A stretch of DNA of 64,000 nucleotides from Polyangia bacterium (lineage in GTDB: Bacteria > Myxococcota_A > Polyangia > Fen-1088): the NCBI GenBank assembly GCA_036268875.1, contig DATATI010000007.1:1-64000 (forward strand), read 5' to 3'. The position numbers and the translations under genes are program-made. Positions 24,555 to 33,509 of this stretch are shown in pieces. The number at the start of each line of letters is the position of its first letter. The first letter of the stretch is position 1. The notes below the pieces were generated by a model that was not told where the DNA came from, did not search any database, and saw only the letters and a program-made list of their open reading frames with translations.

Positions 24555-25202
24555 CTAGGAGGCGCGCAGCCGGCTGGCCAGTTCGGCCACGCCGCCCGCC
24601 ATGAACTCGATGGCGATCGCCGCCAGCAGCAGCCCCATGATCCGCTCCAGGATCTTCAAGGTCGTGCGCGAAAGAAATTTCTCTGCACCGGCGGCGGCGC
24701 GCAACAGAATCCACGACGCCACGCTGGTGAGCGCTATCGATACGAAGACGGCCAGCGTCGGCAACGGCCGCCACCCGGCCTGGCTCATCAGCACCGCCAC
24801 CGTGGCGATGGCGCCCGGCCCGGCCAGCATGGGAATAGCCAGCGGGACGATCGCCACGTCGTCTTTTTCGGTGCCCTCGGCCTGCTCGGCCGGCGTGGAC
24901 CGCGTGCGCGACGGCTGCGCCCGCATCATGTCCAGCGCCATCAACAAGATCATCAAGCCGCCAGCGACCTTGAAAGCGCCCAGCGAGATCCCCAACGCCT
25001 TGAACAACAGTCCCCCGGTCGCGGCGAACAGCGCCAGGGTGAGGCCGGTGGCCAGCGCCGCCCGGCGCGCCGTCGCCAGCCGCTTTTCCACCGGGTCACC
25101 CGCCGTGATGCTCAAGAAGATCGGGATCGCGGCCAGCGGATCGACGACAAAAAAAATCGCCGGGAAAGCGATCATCATGAAACCCAGCTCGTTCGAAAGC
25201 AT
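24555..25202 (-). CDS. MarC-family integral membrane protein
   Basis: A 215-residue protein with about six membrane helices. It shows the family signatures FFVVDPLAAIPIFLSIT near the N-terminus and VPLAIPMLAGPGAIATV in the middle, plus the final helix IMGLLLAAIAIEFMAGGV. MarC/YchE/YhgN proteins are inner-membrane proteins of unknown substrate; the original link to multiple antibiotic resistance was not upheld. I chose the ATG at 25202 (MLSNELGF); the open frame extends further upstream but is not MarC-like. Confidence 0.92.
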   Translation of the reverse strand: MLSNELGFMMIAFPAIFFVVDPLAAIPIFLSITAGDPVEKRLATARRAALATGLTLALFAATGGLLFKALGISLGAFKVAGGLMILLMALDMMRAQPSRTRSTPAEQAEGTEKDDVAIVPLAIPMLAGPGAIATVAVLMSQAGWRPLPTLAVFVSIALTSVASWILLRAAAGAEKFLSRTTLKILERIMGLLLAAIAIEFMAGGVAELASRLRAS

Positions 25203-25271
25203 CCGGCACCTGCATAGTGCGTCCAGGGCCTTCGCACAAGCGAACGGGATCCCGCGTGCTAGAACATCCCC

Positions 25272-26009
25272 ATGGCGTGGATAGCGAATCAGCAGCGTGG
25301 AACCGGTGCCAGTGTCGCCGCCACCGGCCTCAGCCTCGGCGCCGATGCCGTGCGCGTCTTCCTGGGACGCGTCTACCGATTGATGGCGCTCGGCTTGGCG
25401 GTCACCGGGTTCGTGGCCCTGCTGGTCGCCAGCAGCCCGGGCGCGTTGCAGTTCTTCGTTTTGAACCGCGGCGTCTTTTTTGCCGTGATCATCGCCCAGT
25501 TCTTGACGGTGCTGGCGTTCTCGTCGCTGGTCACGCGGGTCAGCGCCGGCGCAGCGAGCGCGATGTTCTTCGGTTACGCCGTTCTTTCGGGCATCACCTT
25601 CAGCACCATCTTTCTCATTTACACGGGCGCATCCATCGCCAGCACCTTCTTCGTGACGGCGGGAGCGTTCGCCGGCCTTTCGGCTTACGGCGCCATCACC
25701 AAACGCAACCTCGATGGGCTGGGCAGCTTTGCCATGATGGGCCTCTTCGGGCTGATCATCGCCTCGGTGGTGAACATGTTCCTCGGCAGCCCGGCCCTGA
25801 GCTGGCTGACCACGTTCATGGGCGTCCTGGTCTTCACCGGCCTGACGGCGTACGACACGGCAAAGTTGAAGAATCTGGCCGCGCAAACCGATCTGTCTGG
25901 CGCCGCCGGACAACGGGTCGCGCTGCAGGGCGCGTTGATGTTGTATCTCGACTTCATCAATCTGTTCCTGATGCTGCTGCGAATTTTCGGTGGCCGCCGC
26001 CGCGACTAA
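25272..26009 (+). CDS. Bax inhibitor-1/YccA family membrane protein
   Basis: A 245-residue protein with seven likely helices. Signature segments include FGYAVLSGITFSTIFLIY, GLFGLIIASVVNMFL and TGLTAYDTAKLK, the last holding the conserved Asp of the family, and a final helix ALMLYLDFINLFLMLLR. Relatives such as YccA and YetJ interact with the FtsH protease or leak calcium. Divergent from marC. Followed by the cobalamin genes, with no functional link evident. Confidence 0.93.
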   Translation: MAWIANQQRGTGASVAATGLSLGADAVRVFLGRVYRLMALGLAVTGFVALLVASSPGALQFFVLNRGVFFAVIIAQFLTVLAFSSLVTRVSAGAASAMFFGYAVLSGITFSTIFLIYTGASIASTFFVTAGAFAGLSAYGAITKRNLDGLGSFAMMGLFGLIIASVVNMFLGSPALSWLTTFMGVLVFTGLTAYDTAKLKNLAAQTDLSGAAGQRVALQGALMLYLDFINLFLMLLRIFGGRRRD

Positions 26010-26036
26010 CCAACGATTGAACTGTTCAAGACGATG

Positions 26037-26049
26037 GGCGATCGTCGCC
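26037..26049 (+). promoter_or_regulatory. Inverted repeat just before the cbiB start
   Basis: GGCGA-TCG-TCGCC (26037-26049) ends 4 bases before the GTG start codon, so as RNA it could form a small hairpin over the ribosome-binding region. No cobalamin-riboswitch consensus is visible in the 44 bases between genes. Confidence 0.25.
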
Positions 26050-26053
26050 TCTC

Positions 26054-27001
26054 GTGAACCTGACGGGCGTTCTCCACTCCGACGTCGCCTGGCTGATAGC
26101 GGCGATGTTGGTGGATCTTTTTCTCGGCGAGCCGGCGGCAGCGATTCATCCCGTGGTCTGGATGGGGCGGGTGACGAAGCAAGCCGAGCGTCGCGTTCGG
26201 AACGGCGGCCCCATCGTCCAGCTGGTGGCCGGTTCGTTCATCGCGCTGGGCGTCCCTTGTCTCTTCGCCGGCGGCAGCGTGCTGGCGCTGCGAGCGACGA
26301 CGCGTTGGCCGCTGGTCACCTTCGTGGTTGGCGTCTGGCTGCTCAAATCGACCGCCGCCTTCACCGCCCTCGGCGCGGCCGGAGCCAAAATGCGGCAGCA
26401 CCTCCCACGCGGCGAGCTCGACCAGGCGCGGAGATCGCTCGGCAGTCTTTGCAGCCGCGACGCGGCCGATCTCGATGACCAGGCGCTGATCGCCGGGACG
26501 ATCGAATCGCTGGCCGAGAACGCCTCCGACAGCATCGTCGCACCACTTTTTTACTTCGCGCTGTTCGGTCTGCCGGGGGCGATGTTCTATCGGGCGGTGA
26601 ACACGCTGGACGCGATGATCGGATACCGCGGCCGTTACGAGTACCTGGGCAAGGCGTCTGCGCGTCTCGACGATCTTCTCAACCTCGCACCCGCGCGCCT
26701 GACGGCGTTCCTTCTTCTCATCGCCGGCGCCGCCACCGGTCAGGACGCGCGCCGCGGCTGGCGGATCCTCTGGCGCGATGGTGGAAAAACGGCCAGTCCC
26801 AACGCCGGCCGACCGATGGCGGTGATGGCCGGCCTGCTGGGCGTCGCGCTCGAAAAGCGCGGCGCCTACCGGCTGGGCGATCCCACCCTTTCTCTCGCCC
26901 CGGCGACCATCGACGCCGCCTGGCGCCTGGTGACGGTGGCGGCCAGCTTGGCGTTCGTCGCGGCCACGGCCATGCTGGTCACCCATGGCCACGCCTTCTG
27001 A
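26054..27001 (+). CDS. cbiB: Adenosylcobinamide-phosphate synthase CbiB
   Basis: A 315-residue membrane protein. The N-terminus LVDLFLGEP...HPVVWMGR and the core ESLAENASDSIVAPLFYF followed by AMFYRAVNTLDAMIGYR are diagnostic of CbiB (CobD of the aerobic pathway). It joins the aminopropanol phosphate arm to adenosylcobyric acid in B12 synthesis. It starts at a GTG. It overlaps the next gene by 17 bases, which encodes the enzyme making that aminopropanol phosphate, so the two steps are coupled. No other cobalamin genes are in the window. Confidence 0.95.
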   Translation: MNLTGVLHSDVAWLIAAMLVDLFLGEPAAAIHPVVWMGRVTKQAERRVRNGGPIVQLVAGSFIALGVPCLFAGGSVLALRATTRWPLVTFVVGVWLLKSTAAFTALGAAGAKMRQHLPRGELDQARRSLGSLCSRDAADLDDQALIAGTIESLAENASDSIVAPLFYFALFGLPGAMFYRAVNTLDAMIGYRGRYEYLGKASARLDDLLNLAPARLTAFLLLIAGAATGQDARRGWRILWRDGGKTASPNAGRPMAVMAGLLGVALEKRGAYRLGDPTLSLAPATIDAAWRLVTVAASLAFVAATAMLVTHGHAF

Positions 27002-28070
27002 TCGGGACGCCAATATCCAGCGGGTGCACGGCGGGCCAAAGCTCGACGAGCTTCACGCGCTTGGCATCGCCAGCGCCGCCGACTTGATCGATTTCAGCGT
27101 CAACCTGAACCCGTACGGCCCCGCGCCGGCCATGGTGCAGGCGATCCGATCGGCCACCGTCGACGTCTATCCCGACCCGACGGCTCTGCCAGCGCGGGAA
27201 GCGCTGGCGCGAAGCTGCGCCGTCAGTCCCGACCAGATCGTCCTGGGAAACGGCGCCGCCGAGCTGCTGTGGACGTTGGCGCGGGTGTTGGCGGGCCCGG
27301 GACGAACCGTCGTCATCGTCGAGCCAACGTTCTCGGAATTTCGCGCCGCTGCGAAAATGGCCGGCGCGACGGTCGTCGAGTGGAGAGCCCCACCAGAAAC
27401 CGGCTTCGCTTTCGACGTCGACGCCATCGCCCAGAGTGTCCGGGCCTGCGCAGCGCGCGCACTTTATCTCTGTTCGCCGAACAACCCGACCGGATCGATC
27501 GCGCGCGCGTCCGAGGTGAGCGCACTGGCCGCCGCGCTTCCTGACCGCCACCTGATCTTGGACCAGGCGTTTCTTTCCCTCAGCGAACACTACAGCGACG
27601 GCGCGGTCAGGTTGCCGGCGAATGTCGTCAGGGTGCGGTCTTTAACCAAGGAACATACGATCCCGGGCGTCCGCGTCGGCTACCTGCTGGCGACGCCGGC
27701 GCTGGCCGCCGCCGTCGAGGCGTCGCGTCCCCCCTGGACGACCAGCGCCGCCGCTCAAGCCGCTGCGCTGGCCAGTGTGAGCCTGACATCGTTCGTTGAC
27801 GACAGTCGTCGCCGACTACTCAACGATCGACGAGAGCTGGTCGTCGATCTCGATGCGGCCGGTCTTTCTTCCGCCCCCACCGCGACCACCTTTTGCCTGG
27901 TCTCGGTGCCGAGCGGCGCGCGCCTTCGAGAATCGCTGCTGGTCCGTCATCGCATCCTTGTCCGCGATTGTGCGTCTTTCGGGATGCCAAGCTATATCCG
28001 CCTGGCGGCCCGTCCGGCGGCAGAACGCGCTCGCCTCGTGGCCGCCCTGAAAGACGAACTCGGCCGTTGA
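26985..28070 (+). CDS. cobD: Threonine-phosphate decarboxylase (CobD/CobC), PLP-dependent
   Basis: A 361-residue fold-type I PLP enzyme related to histidinol-phosphate aminotransferase. It shows VHGGPKLDEL and IDFSVNLNPYGP near the N-terminus, typical of CobD, the cofactor-region Asn in YLCSPNNPTGSI, the Asp in LILDQAFLS, the Schiff-base Lys in VRSLTKEHTIPGVRVGY and an Arg near the C-terminus (YIRLAARP). It makes aminopropanol phosphate from threonine phosphate for the nucleotide loop of B12. Translated right after cbiB. Confidence 0.93.
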   Translation: MATPSDRDANIQRVHGGPKLDELHALGIASAADLIDFSVNLNPYGPAPAMVQAIRSATVDVYPDPTALPAREALARSCAVSPDQIVLGNGAAELLWTLARVLAGPGRTVVIVEPTFSEFRAAAKMAGATVVEWRAPPETGFAFDVDAIAQSVRACAARALYLCSPNNPTGSIARASEVSALAAALPDRHLILDQAFLSLSEHYSDGAVRLPANVVRVRSLTKEHTIPGVRVGYLLATPALAAAVEASRPPWTTSAAAQAAALASVSLTSFVDDSRRRLLNDRRELVVDLDAAGLSSAPTATTFCLVSVPSGARLRESLLVRHRILVRDCASFGMPSYIRLAARPAAERARLVAALKDELGR

Positions 28071-28393
28071 CCCGAACGCTTCCCTTCACGATCAGTTGCG
28101 AGACCACGGCCGGCGCCAGCAACTCGTCCTCGGTGCCGATGGCGCAGGTCTTGCCGGCCAGCGGTCCCCGGTGAAGGCCCATGCGCGCCGGACCCCGCTC
28201 GCCCGTCTCGACTTCGACCTGCAAGGCAGAACCATCCGCGACCATTCCGTCCACGATCAGATAGGCCGCTGGCGAACGTCGCTGCACGGATCGACCAGAG
28301 CCAACATCGGCGACGATGGTAGCCCGCCGCAACTTCCATTGCCGCGATAGCAAAGCCGGCGCGCCACCCCACGAACCACGCGCGGCCACCGAA
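28071..28393. other. Intergenic region between cobD and amt, with possible gene relic
   Basis: These 323 bases lie between convergent genes. On the minus strand about 28090-28350 reads as a protein-like segment (AYLIVDGMVADGSALQVEVE ... PLAGKTCAIGTEDELLAPAV), but that frame runs deep into cobD antisense before stopping. It could be a decayed gene or a chance reading. No terminator-like hairpin with a T-tract and no RNA gene were seen. Confidence 0.3.
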
Positions 28394-30364
28394 CTAGCGA
28401 ACCAGATCGGTCGTGCCTTCGTTGCCGTGGAAGCTGGTTTTGTCGGGGGCATAGCCCTGGCAGCCAAGCTCGGGAACGTCCAGGCCCGCCAGCTCGTCCT
28501 GCGACGAGGGGCGGTTGCCGACCAACTTGTCGATCAGCCGGAAGGCGACGAAGGTGACACCAGCGACCCAGGCGAAGCAGACCAGGATGCCGATGATCGA
28601 AGCGACGAGCTGCGAGGGATCGCCGTAGAACAAGCCACGCACCGGGCCGGGCACGCCGTTCCACCCCTCGCCATAACGTCCATCGGCGAACAATCCCAAT
28701 CCCAAAATGCCCCAGGCGCCGCACGTGCCGTGGACCGAAATGGCGCCCGCCGGATCGTCGATCTTCAACGTCTTCTCGATGAAAATCACGGAAAGAATCA
28801 CCAGCACACCGGCCACCGCGCCGATGAACATCGCGGCCGCGGAGGTCACGAAGGCGCACGGCGCGGTGATGGCCACCAGACCCGCCAACATTCCGTTGCA
28901 CATCATTCCGATCTCGGGCGTTCCAAAACGGAGCTTCATGAACAGGAACGCGCTGAACGCGCCCGCCGCCGAGGCCAGCATGGTGTTGACGGCGATGACG
29001 GCGATGTGGGTATCGCTTCCGGCCAGCGTCGAGCCGGCGTTGAAGCCGAACCAGCCGAACGCCAGGATGAACGTTCCCAGCACGGCCATCGCCATGTTGT
29101 GCCCTGCAATGGGACGCGGGTTGCCGGCGGCGTCGTACTTGCCGATGCGCGGGCCCAGCATCTTGGCGCCCACCAGCGCGGCGACTCCACCGGCCATGTG
29201 GACGACGGAGCTGCCGGCGAAATCGACGTGGCCATGGCCAAGATGAAAGTTGTGGCCAAGCTGCGACAGCCAGCCGCCGCCCCACACCCAGTTGCCGAAG
29301 ATCGGATAAGTGAACGACGCCAGCACCAGAGTGAAAAGCACGAACGAGCTGAACTTCCACCGTTCGGCCATCGCTCCGGTGGGAATGATGGCCATGGTGT
29401 CCATGAAGACGATCTGGAACAGGAACAAAGCGGCCACCGGTGCGGTGTACACCTCGGGCGACAGAAAAAATCCGCGCATGCCGACGAGGCCAAAGTCTTT
29501 ACCAAAGACAGTCAGTACGAATTCGCTGCTGAGACTGGCATCGTTACCGAATGTCGACAACGCGCCCACGCCGCCCATCTGCAGGGCAAACCCGATCGCC
29601 CAATATCCAACCGCGCCAATCGAGTAGACGAGAAAGTTGATGCCCATGGTGTGAGCCATGTTCTTGGCCCGAGTGAAACCACTTTCGACCAAGGCAAACC
29701 CCGCCTGCATGAACATCACCAGGAAGCCCGTGATCAAGGTCCAGACGATGTTGAGGGCGGTCTGGCTGCTCAGCTGCAACTTGTGATCGTCAGCGATCTG
29801 ATTGTTGAGAGTGAGCAGCGAGCGATCGGGCGGACGAGCCCCCTCGTTGGCGAGCGCGGCCGCCAAAGGCGCGGGCTCTTTCTCCGACGGCAGTGGTGGC
29901 GGCGGCGGTGGCTCCGCAGCGGCCAGCGCCGGGCCAAGATTTTTCAAGAAGCCACGCGCGACAACGCCGGGCAGGCGCCGCGGCGGTGCGCTGGCCGACC
30001 AACCGCCCAGCTTCGAACCGGTGGCGCCGTTCCAGACCACGAAGGTGATGGTCTGCCGAGCGGGCGCGCGCCCGTGCCGGCTCTGCGCCAGGTAGGCGGT
30101 GAGAAAAGCGGCCAGATGCTTCTGCCGCGCCAGCGGCACGTACTGGCCGGGATCGTCGACACGCGGGAGGGAGGTCACCACCTCGACGCCGCGCCCATGG
30201 ACCAACCCGGCAACCTGGCGCCGCCATTTGTCGCCCTGGTCGCCGTCGAACGGCTGGACGGATACCGCGCCGTTGGCCGCGGCCGCGCGCGGCTGGGCAA
30301 GCAGCGCCGACCCTGCCACCAAGATGGCCAATCCCGCGCTGTGAGCCTTCACAGTCATTTGCAT
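28394..30364 (-). CDS. amt: Ammonium transporter fused to an N-terminal extracytoplasmic domain
   Basis: The last 440 residues are a complete Amt: ITGFLVMFMQAGFALVESGF, the twin-His residues in HVDFAGSSVVHMAGG and AISVHGTCGAWG, and 11 helices. Upstream lie a signal-peptide-like segment (AGLAILVAGSALLA), a roughly 130-residue alpha/beta region (FDGDQGDKWRRQVAGLV ... ITFVVWNGATGSKLGGW) and a Pro-rich linker. Typical Amt proteins have no such extension. Since the Amt N-terminus is outside, this domain should be periplasmic and may sense or bind something. I chose the ATG at 30364; a TTG at 30388 overlaps the upstream amt gene. No glnK gene is adjacent. Confidence 0.88.
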   Translation of the reverse strand: MQMTVKAHSAGLAILVAGSALLAQPRAAAANGAVSVQPFDGDQGDKWRRQVAGLVHGRGVEVVTSLPRVDDPGQYVPLARQKHLAAFLTAYLAQSRHGRAPARQTITFVVWNGATGSKLGGWSASAPPRRLPGVVARGFLKNLGPALAAAEPPPPPPLPSEKEPAPLAAALANEGARPPDRSLLTLNNQIADDHKLQLSSQTALNIVWTLITGFLVMFMQAGFALVESGFTRAKNMAHTMGINFLVYSIGAVGYWAIGFALQMGGVGALSTFGNDASLSSEFVLTVFGKDFGLVGMRGFFLSPEVYTAPVAALFLFQIVFMDTMAIIPTGAMAERWKFSSFVLFTLVLASFTYPIFGNWVWGGGWLSQLGHNFHLGHGHVDFAGSSVVHMAGGVAALVGAKMLGPRIGKYDAAGNPRPIAGHNMAMAVLGTFILAFGWFGFNAGSTLAGSDTHIAVIAVNTMLASAAGAFSAFLFMKLRFGTPEIGMMCNGMLAGLVAITAPCAFVTSAAAMFIGAVAGVLVILSVIFIEKTLKIDDPAGAISVHGTCGAWGILGLGLFADGRYGEGWNGVPGPVRGLFYGDPSQLVASIIGILVCFAWVAGVTFVAFRLIDKLVGNRPSSQDELAGLDVPELGCQGYAPDKTSFHGNEGTTDLVR

Positions 30365-30384
30365 CGTCCGAGTGCGTCCTTTAC

Positions 30385-31725
30385 TCAACCGGGCGGATAG
30401 GCCTGGGCGCCCATCTCAGTCGAGTCCAGACCGGCCGCCTCTGTTTCGGCCGACACACGGTTACCGAACACGCGACCGACCAGACGAAAAAAGAAAAACG
30501 CCGCCGGAAAGACGAACGCCAGATTCGCCACGATGCCTACCGTCTGCGCCAATAACTGTCTCGGATCTCCGAAGATGAGGCCACGAACATTGCCGGCCAC
30601 GCCGTTCCACTCTGCGCCGTAGGTTCCGTCGGCGAACAATCCAACCGTCAAGGCGCCCCACAGGCCGCAAACGCCGTGCACGGCGATGGCGCCCACCGGA
30701 TCGTCGATGCGAAGTCGGCGTTCCAAAAGCTCGACCGACCAGGGCACCAAGACGCCGGCCACCGCCCCGATCAACACCGCGGATTCCGGGCCCACGAAAG
30801 CACAGGAGGCCGTGATTGCCACCAGGCCGCCCAGCAGCCCGTTGCACACCATCCCCACGTCCGGTTTGCGATGCAAGAGCCACACATAAATCAGCGCGGA
30901 AAACGCTCCCGCGCTGGACGACAGCATGGTGTTGACCGCAATGCCGGCAATCTGTGGATCCGACGCCGACAGGGTGGAGCCGGTGTTGAACCCGAACCAG
31001 CCGAACGCCAGCACCAGGGTGCCAACGATGGCCATTGGTAGATTGTGGCCGGGCATCGCCGCGATGGTGCCGTCGCGGCGAAACTTTTCGGCGCGCGGAC
31101 CCAGCACCAGCGTGCCGGCCAGAGCAATGATCCCGCCGGTCATGTGTACCACCGTCGACCCGGCAAAGTCGACGTGTCCATGTCCGAGGCCAAACGTCAC
31201 GCCCAGACCGGCCAACCAACCCGCGCCCCACACCCAGTTTCCATAGATCGGGTAGAGCAACGTGGACACGAACACCGAATAAATTAGGAACGCCGAGAAC
31301 CGCCATCTTTCAGCCAAGGCGCCGGTGGGGATGGTGGCGGAGGTGATCATGAAGACGACCGAGAAGAAGAACATCGCCAGGCTGGAAGCGTTGTGTGCGA
31401 CGCCGATCAGCGCGAACCGCGACGCGCCGAAGAGGCCGAACGAACGACCAGCGAGGGTCAAACCCACTTCATGAATTTCGGGAAAGGTCGGCCCCAACGT
31501 AGGCCATCCCCCAACCCCGCCCATCATCAATCCGAACCCCACCAGCCAGAATCCCAGCACGCCCACCGGATAGACGGCCAGGTTCATGGCCATGGTGTTG
31601 ACGGCGTTTTTGCCGCGGGTGAATCCGGTCTCCACCATGGCGAAACCGACCTGCATGAACATCACCAGAAAGCCGCCGAGCAGAACCCAGAGCAGGTTCA
31701 GCGATTGGGTGAAAGAGGCCGACAT
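30385..31725 (-). CDS. amt: Ammonium transporter
   Basis: A 446-residue Amt/Rh-family channel of normal length. It begins LLGGFLVMFMQVGFAMVETGF. Twin-His pore residues are in HVDFAGSTVVHMTGG and AIAVHGVCGLWG, with VVAI-type helices throughout. AAGGA lies upstream of the ATG. It is transcribed ahead of the second, extended amt gene with overlapping ends, so the two may form mixed trimers or respond to different ammonium levels. The PII gene usually linked to amt is absent. Confidence 0.95.
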   Translation of the reverse strand: MSASFTQSLNLLWVLLGGFLVMFMQVGFAMVETGFTRGKNAVNTMAMNLAVYPVGVLGFWLVGFGLMMGGVGGWPTLGPTFPEIHEVGLTLAGRSFGLFGASRFALIGVAHNASSLAMFFFSVVFMITSATIPTGALAERWRFSAFLIYSVFVSTLLYPIYGNWVWGAGWLAGLGVTFGLGHGHVDFAGSTVVHMTGGIIALAGTLVLGPRAEKFRRDGTIAAMPGHNLPMAIVGTLVLAFGWFGFNTGSTLSASDPQIAGIAVNTMLSSSAGAFSALIYVWLLHRKPDVGMVCNGLLGGLVAITASCAFVGPESAVLIGAVAGVLVPWSVELLERRLRIDDPVGAIAVHGVCGLWGALTVGLFADGTYGAEWNGVAGNVRGLIFGDPRQLLAQTVGIVANLAFVFPAAFFFFRLVGRVFGNRVSAETEAAGLDSTEMGAQAYPPG

Positions 31726-31763
31726 TTCAGTTTCCTTGGTCTGCGCCGCCGTCCAACACCGCG

Positions 31764-31979
31764 GTGACGGTCAGCGATCTGTCCTCATGTCGGCCGAACG
31801 ATCAGGACCCTTTAGAAAAATCGCCGGCCATTCCCGACGGGAGGGGCACGGCCACGCACGATCACATGGTCACGATCACCCCCGCCGAGTTCGCGACCCT
31901 GAAAGACCCGATGGCGATCATGATGACGTCTACGACAACCAACGGACACGACCACGTGGTGATCGTCATGTGCGCATGA
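31764..31979 (+). CDS. Possible small His-rich protein
   Basis: A 71-codon frame starting at a GTG. The second half, HDHMVTITPAEFATLKDP and TSTTTNGHDHVVIVMCA, has the paired His-Asp-His and alternating Thr/Val pattern seen in short bacterial proteins of the HxHxVTV...GHxHxV type, which may bind metal. The first half looks non-coding, so the real start may be ATG 31866, giving 37 residues. No good ribosome-binding site is seen. It is the only gene-like element between amt and the anti-sigma gene. Confidence 0.35.
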   Translation: MTVSDLSSCRPNDQDPLEKSPAIPDGRGTATHDHMVTITPAEFATLKDPMAIMMTSTTTNGHDHVVIVMCA

Positions 31980-32033
31980 TGACTGCAGCGAGCTTGTAGA
32001 AGTTTTCCGGCGGCCAGCGACAGTCCGACGCTC

Positions 32034-32846
32034 TTACGGCCGCCGCAAAAGCAACGACGTTTGATCGACGTCGATGTCCAAGGCCACCACACGCGCGACG
32101 TCGGCGCCGACCACCATCGCCTGCGTCACCGCGACCTGGACCCTCTTCGCGTCGATCGGTTGGGCGGCCCACAGGGCGAAGATTCTTTCCCGGCCGTGGC
32201 CGTGGTGATCACCAAGCTCGATCGATCCCGGCAGCAGCGCCATGGATCCGGCCCCCACGGGAACACTGCTCAGGCTGCCTTCGCCGTAGTAAGGGAAAAT
32301 CTGCCCGCGGTCATCGACGCCGAAGATCATCAGGTGCCCGGCCGCCGGCGCGCTGTAGCCGAAACGAAGGCGATCGCCGCTGACCAGCGCGGCGCCATCG
32401 CCGACGGGCAGGACGGTGTCGCCGCGTTTGCAGAAAGCTTTCAGCACCAGCTGGCCCTTGTTTCGCGCGCCGGCCTGAGCCGCCACGGCCTCGGCTGACA
32501 AACCGGCCCGTGTTGGCGCGTTCATCTTGCGCGACAGCAGGGCAGCCGCAGTCAGAACGACCAGCACCTGAATCCCGGCCAGCAGCCGAAACCGCCGCCA
32601 ACGTCCGGAGCGCTGCGCCCGCTGCTGCGCGGCCGCGGCGATCACGGTCTGCGCGGCGGCGGCGATGTCGACCGCTGATTCGCGCGGAAACAATTCCCGA
32701 CGGGCGGCGACGATCTCGGCGATCAGCGCCGAGCAGCGCGAACAGCCGCGCGAATGCTCGATCAACCACTCGCGCTTTTGTTCGGTGACGGCGGCCCCGG
32801 CTTCCCAGCGGGCTATCTGCAGCACGGACGGACAGATCGTCATCAT
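32034..32846 (-). CDS. Anti-sigma factor, zinc-finger type, with DUF4384-like periplasmic domain
   Basis: A 270-residue protein. The N-terminus has the zf-HC2-like His-x3-Cys-x2-Cys cluster in EHSRGCSRCSALI, a typical anti-sigma domain. One membrane helix (about residues 86-104, LLAGIQVLVVLTAAALL) follows. The periplasmic part, KGQLVLKAFCKRG to GHLMIFGVDDRGQIFPYYG, resembles DUF4384. Its start overlaps the stop of the sigma factor gene, so the pair is translationally coupled. It probably holds the sigma factor at the membrane until an envelope signal is sensed. Confidence 0.85.
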   Translation of the reverse strand: MMTICPSVLQIARWEAGAAVTEQKREWLIEHSRGCSRCSALIAEIVAARRELFPRESAVDIAAAAQTVIAAAAQQRAQRSGRWRRFRLLAGIQVLVVLTAAALLSRKMNAPTRAGLSAEAVAAQAGARNKGQLVLKAFCKRGDTVLPVGDGAALVSGDRLRFGYSAPAAGHLMIFGVDDRGQIFPYYGEGSLSSVPVGAGSMALLPGSIELGDHHGHGRERIFALWAAQPIDAKRVQVAVTQAMVVGADVARVVALDIDVDQTSLLLRRP

Positions 32847-33421
32847 GGCTGGCCTTGCCCGTCGCCCTTGGCGGATCGAAGCAGCTCGTTGGCCAGTGAT
32901 TCCAATTTTCGCAGGCGATTGAAGACCGTTCGCCGGGTGATGCCGAGGACGTCCGCCACCTCCACCTGAGTCATTCCGTCGATGTAATGCATGACCGCGA
33001 TGGCCGCCCCGGTCTCGTCGCAGCGAGCGAGAATCGCGACGGCGAATTGACGGTCGGCGTGTCCGCGATCGGGCGACGCCGCGGTCGATGCCAGCGAGAC
33101 CAGCTCGGGCGCGGCGCGCTCGCGCACGCGTTGCTCGCGCAGCAGGTTGAAACAGACGTTGGTGGAGACCCGGTAGAGATAGTGCAGGCCTTCGTCGCCG
33201 GTCAGGACGATGCGGTTGTGGCCCAGCAAGCGGCCAAAGGTCTCTTGTGTGGCATCGCGCGCGGCGGCCTCCGAGTGCAACAGCCGGTAGCACCGCGCGT
33301 AAATCGCCGGCGCATATCTCTTGTACAAGGTCCCCAGCGCGACCCTGTCCGGTCCCGCTGGACTCTCAGCGTCGCCAGACGACGTCGTCGGCGCATTCGC
33401 GGAGCCACGAAGGACGGCCAT
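32843..33421 (-). CDS. ECF RNA polymerase sigma factor
   Basis: A 192-residue protein with region 2 (LYKRYAPAIYARCYRLL, ATQETFGRLL, LYRVSTNVCFNLLREQR) and region 4 (GMTQVEVADVLGITRRTVFNRLRKLE), the pattern of sigma-70 family ECF factors. It is followed by its own anti-sigma gene. Other in-frame starts up to 33442 exist; ATG 33421 is the first ATG. I cannot assign an ECF group by eye. No regulon is visible here, although the gene is likely autoregulated. Confidence 0.9.
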   Translation of the reverse strand: MAVLRGSANAPTTSSGDAESPAGPDRVALGTLYKRYAPAIYARCYRLLHSEAAARDATQETFGRLLGHNRIVLTGDEGLHYLYRVSTNVCFNLLREQRVRERAAPELVSLASTAASPDRGHADRQFAVAILARCDETGAAIAVMHYIDGMTQVEVADVLGITRRTVFNRLRKLESLANELLRSAKGDGQGQP

Positions 33422-33509
33422 GCCGTCAATCAATACCGCCAAGGCGCGCGGATTGGGAAATCAATTCGAAGCTGCCTAAAACGGAAGGAAAGCGCCTCGA
33501 CTCACGACT

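Noticed and set aside
26010-26053. Cobalamin riboswitch before cbiB
   Set aside because: The gap is only 44 bases, too short for a B12 riboswitch, and no B12-box-like sequence is seen.
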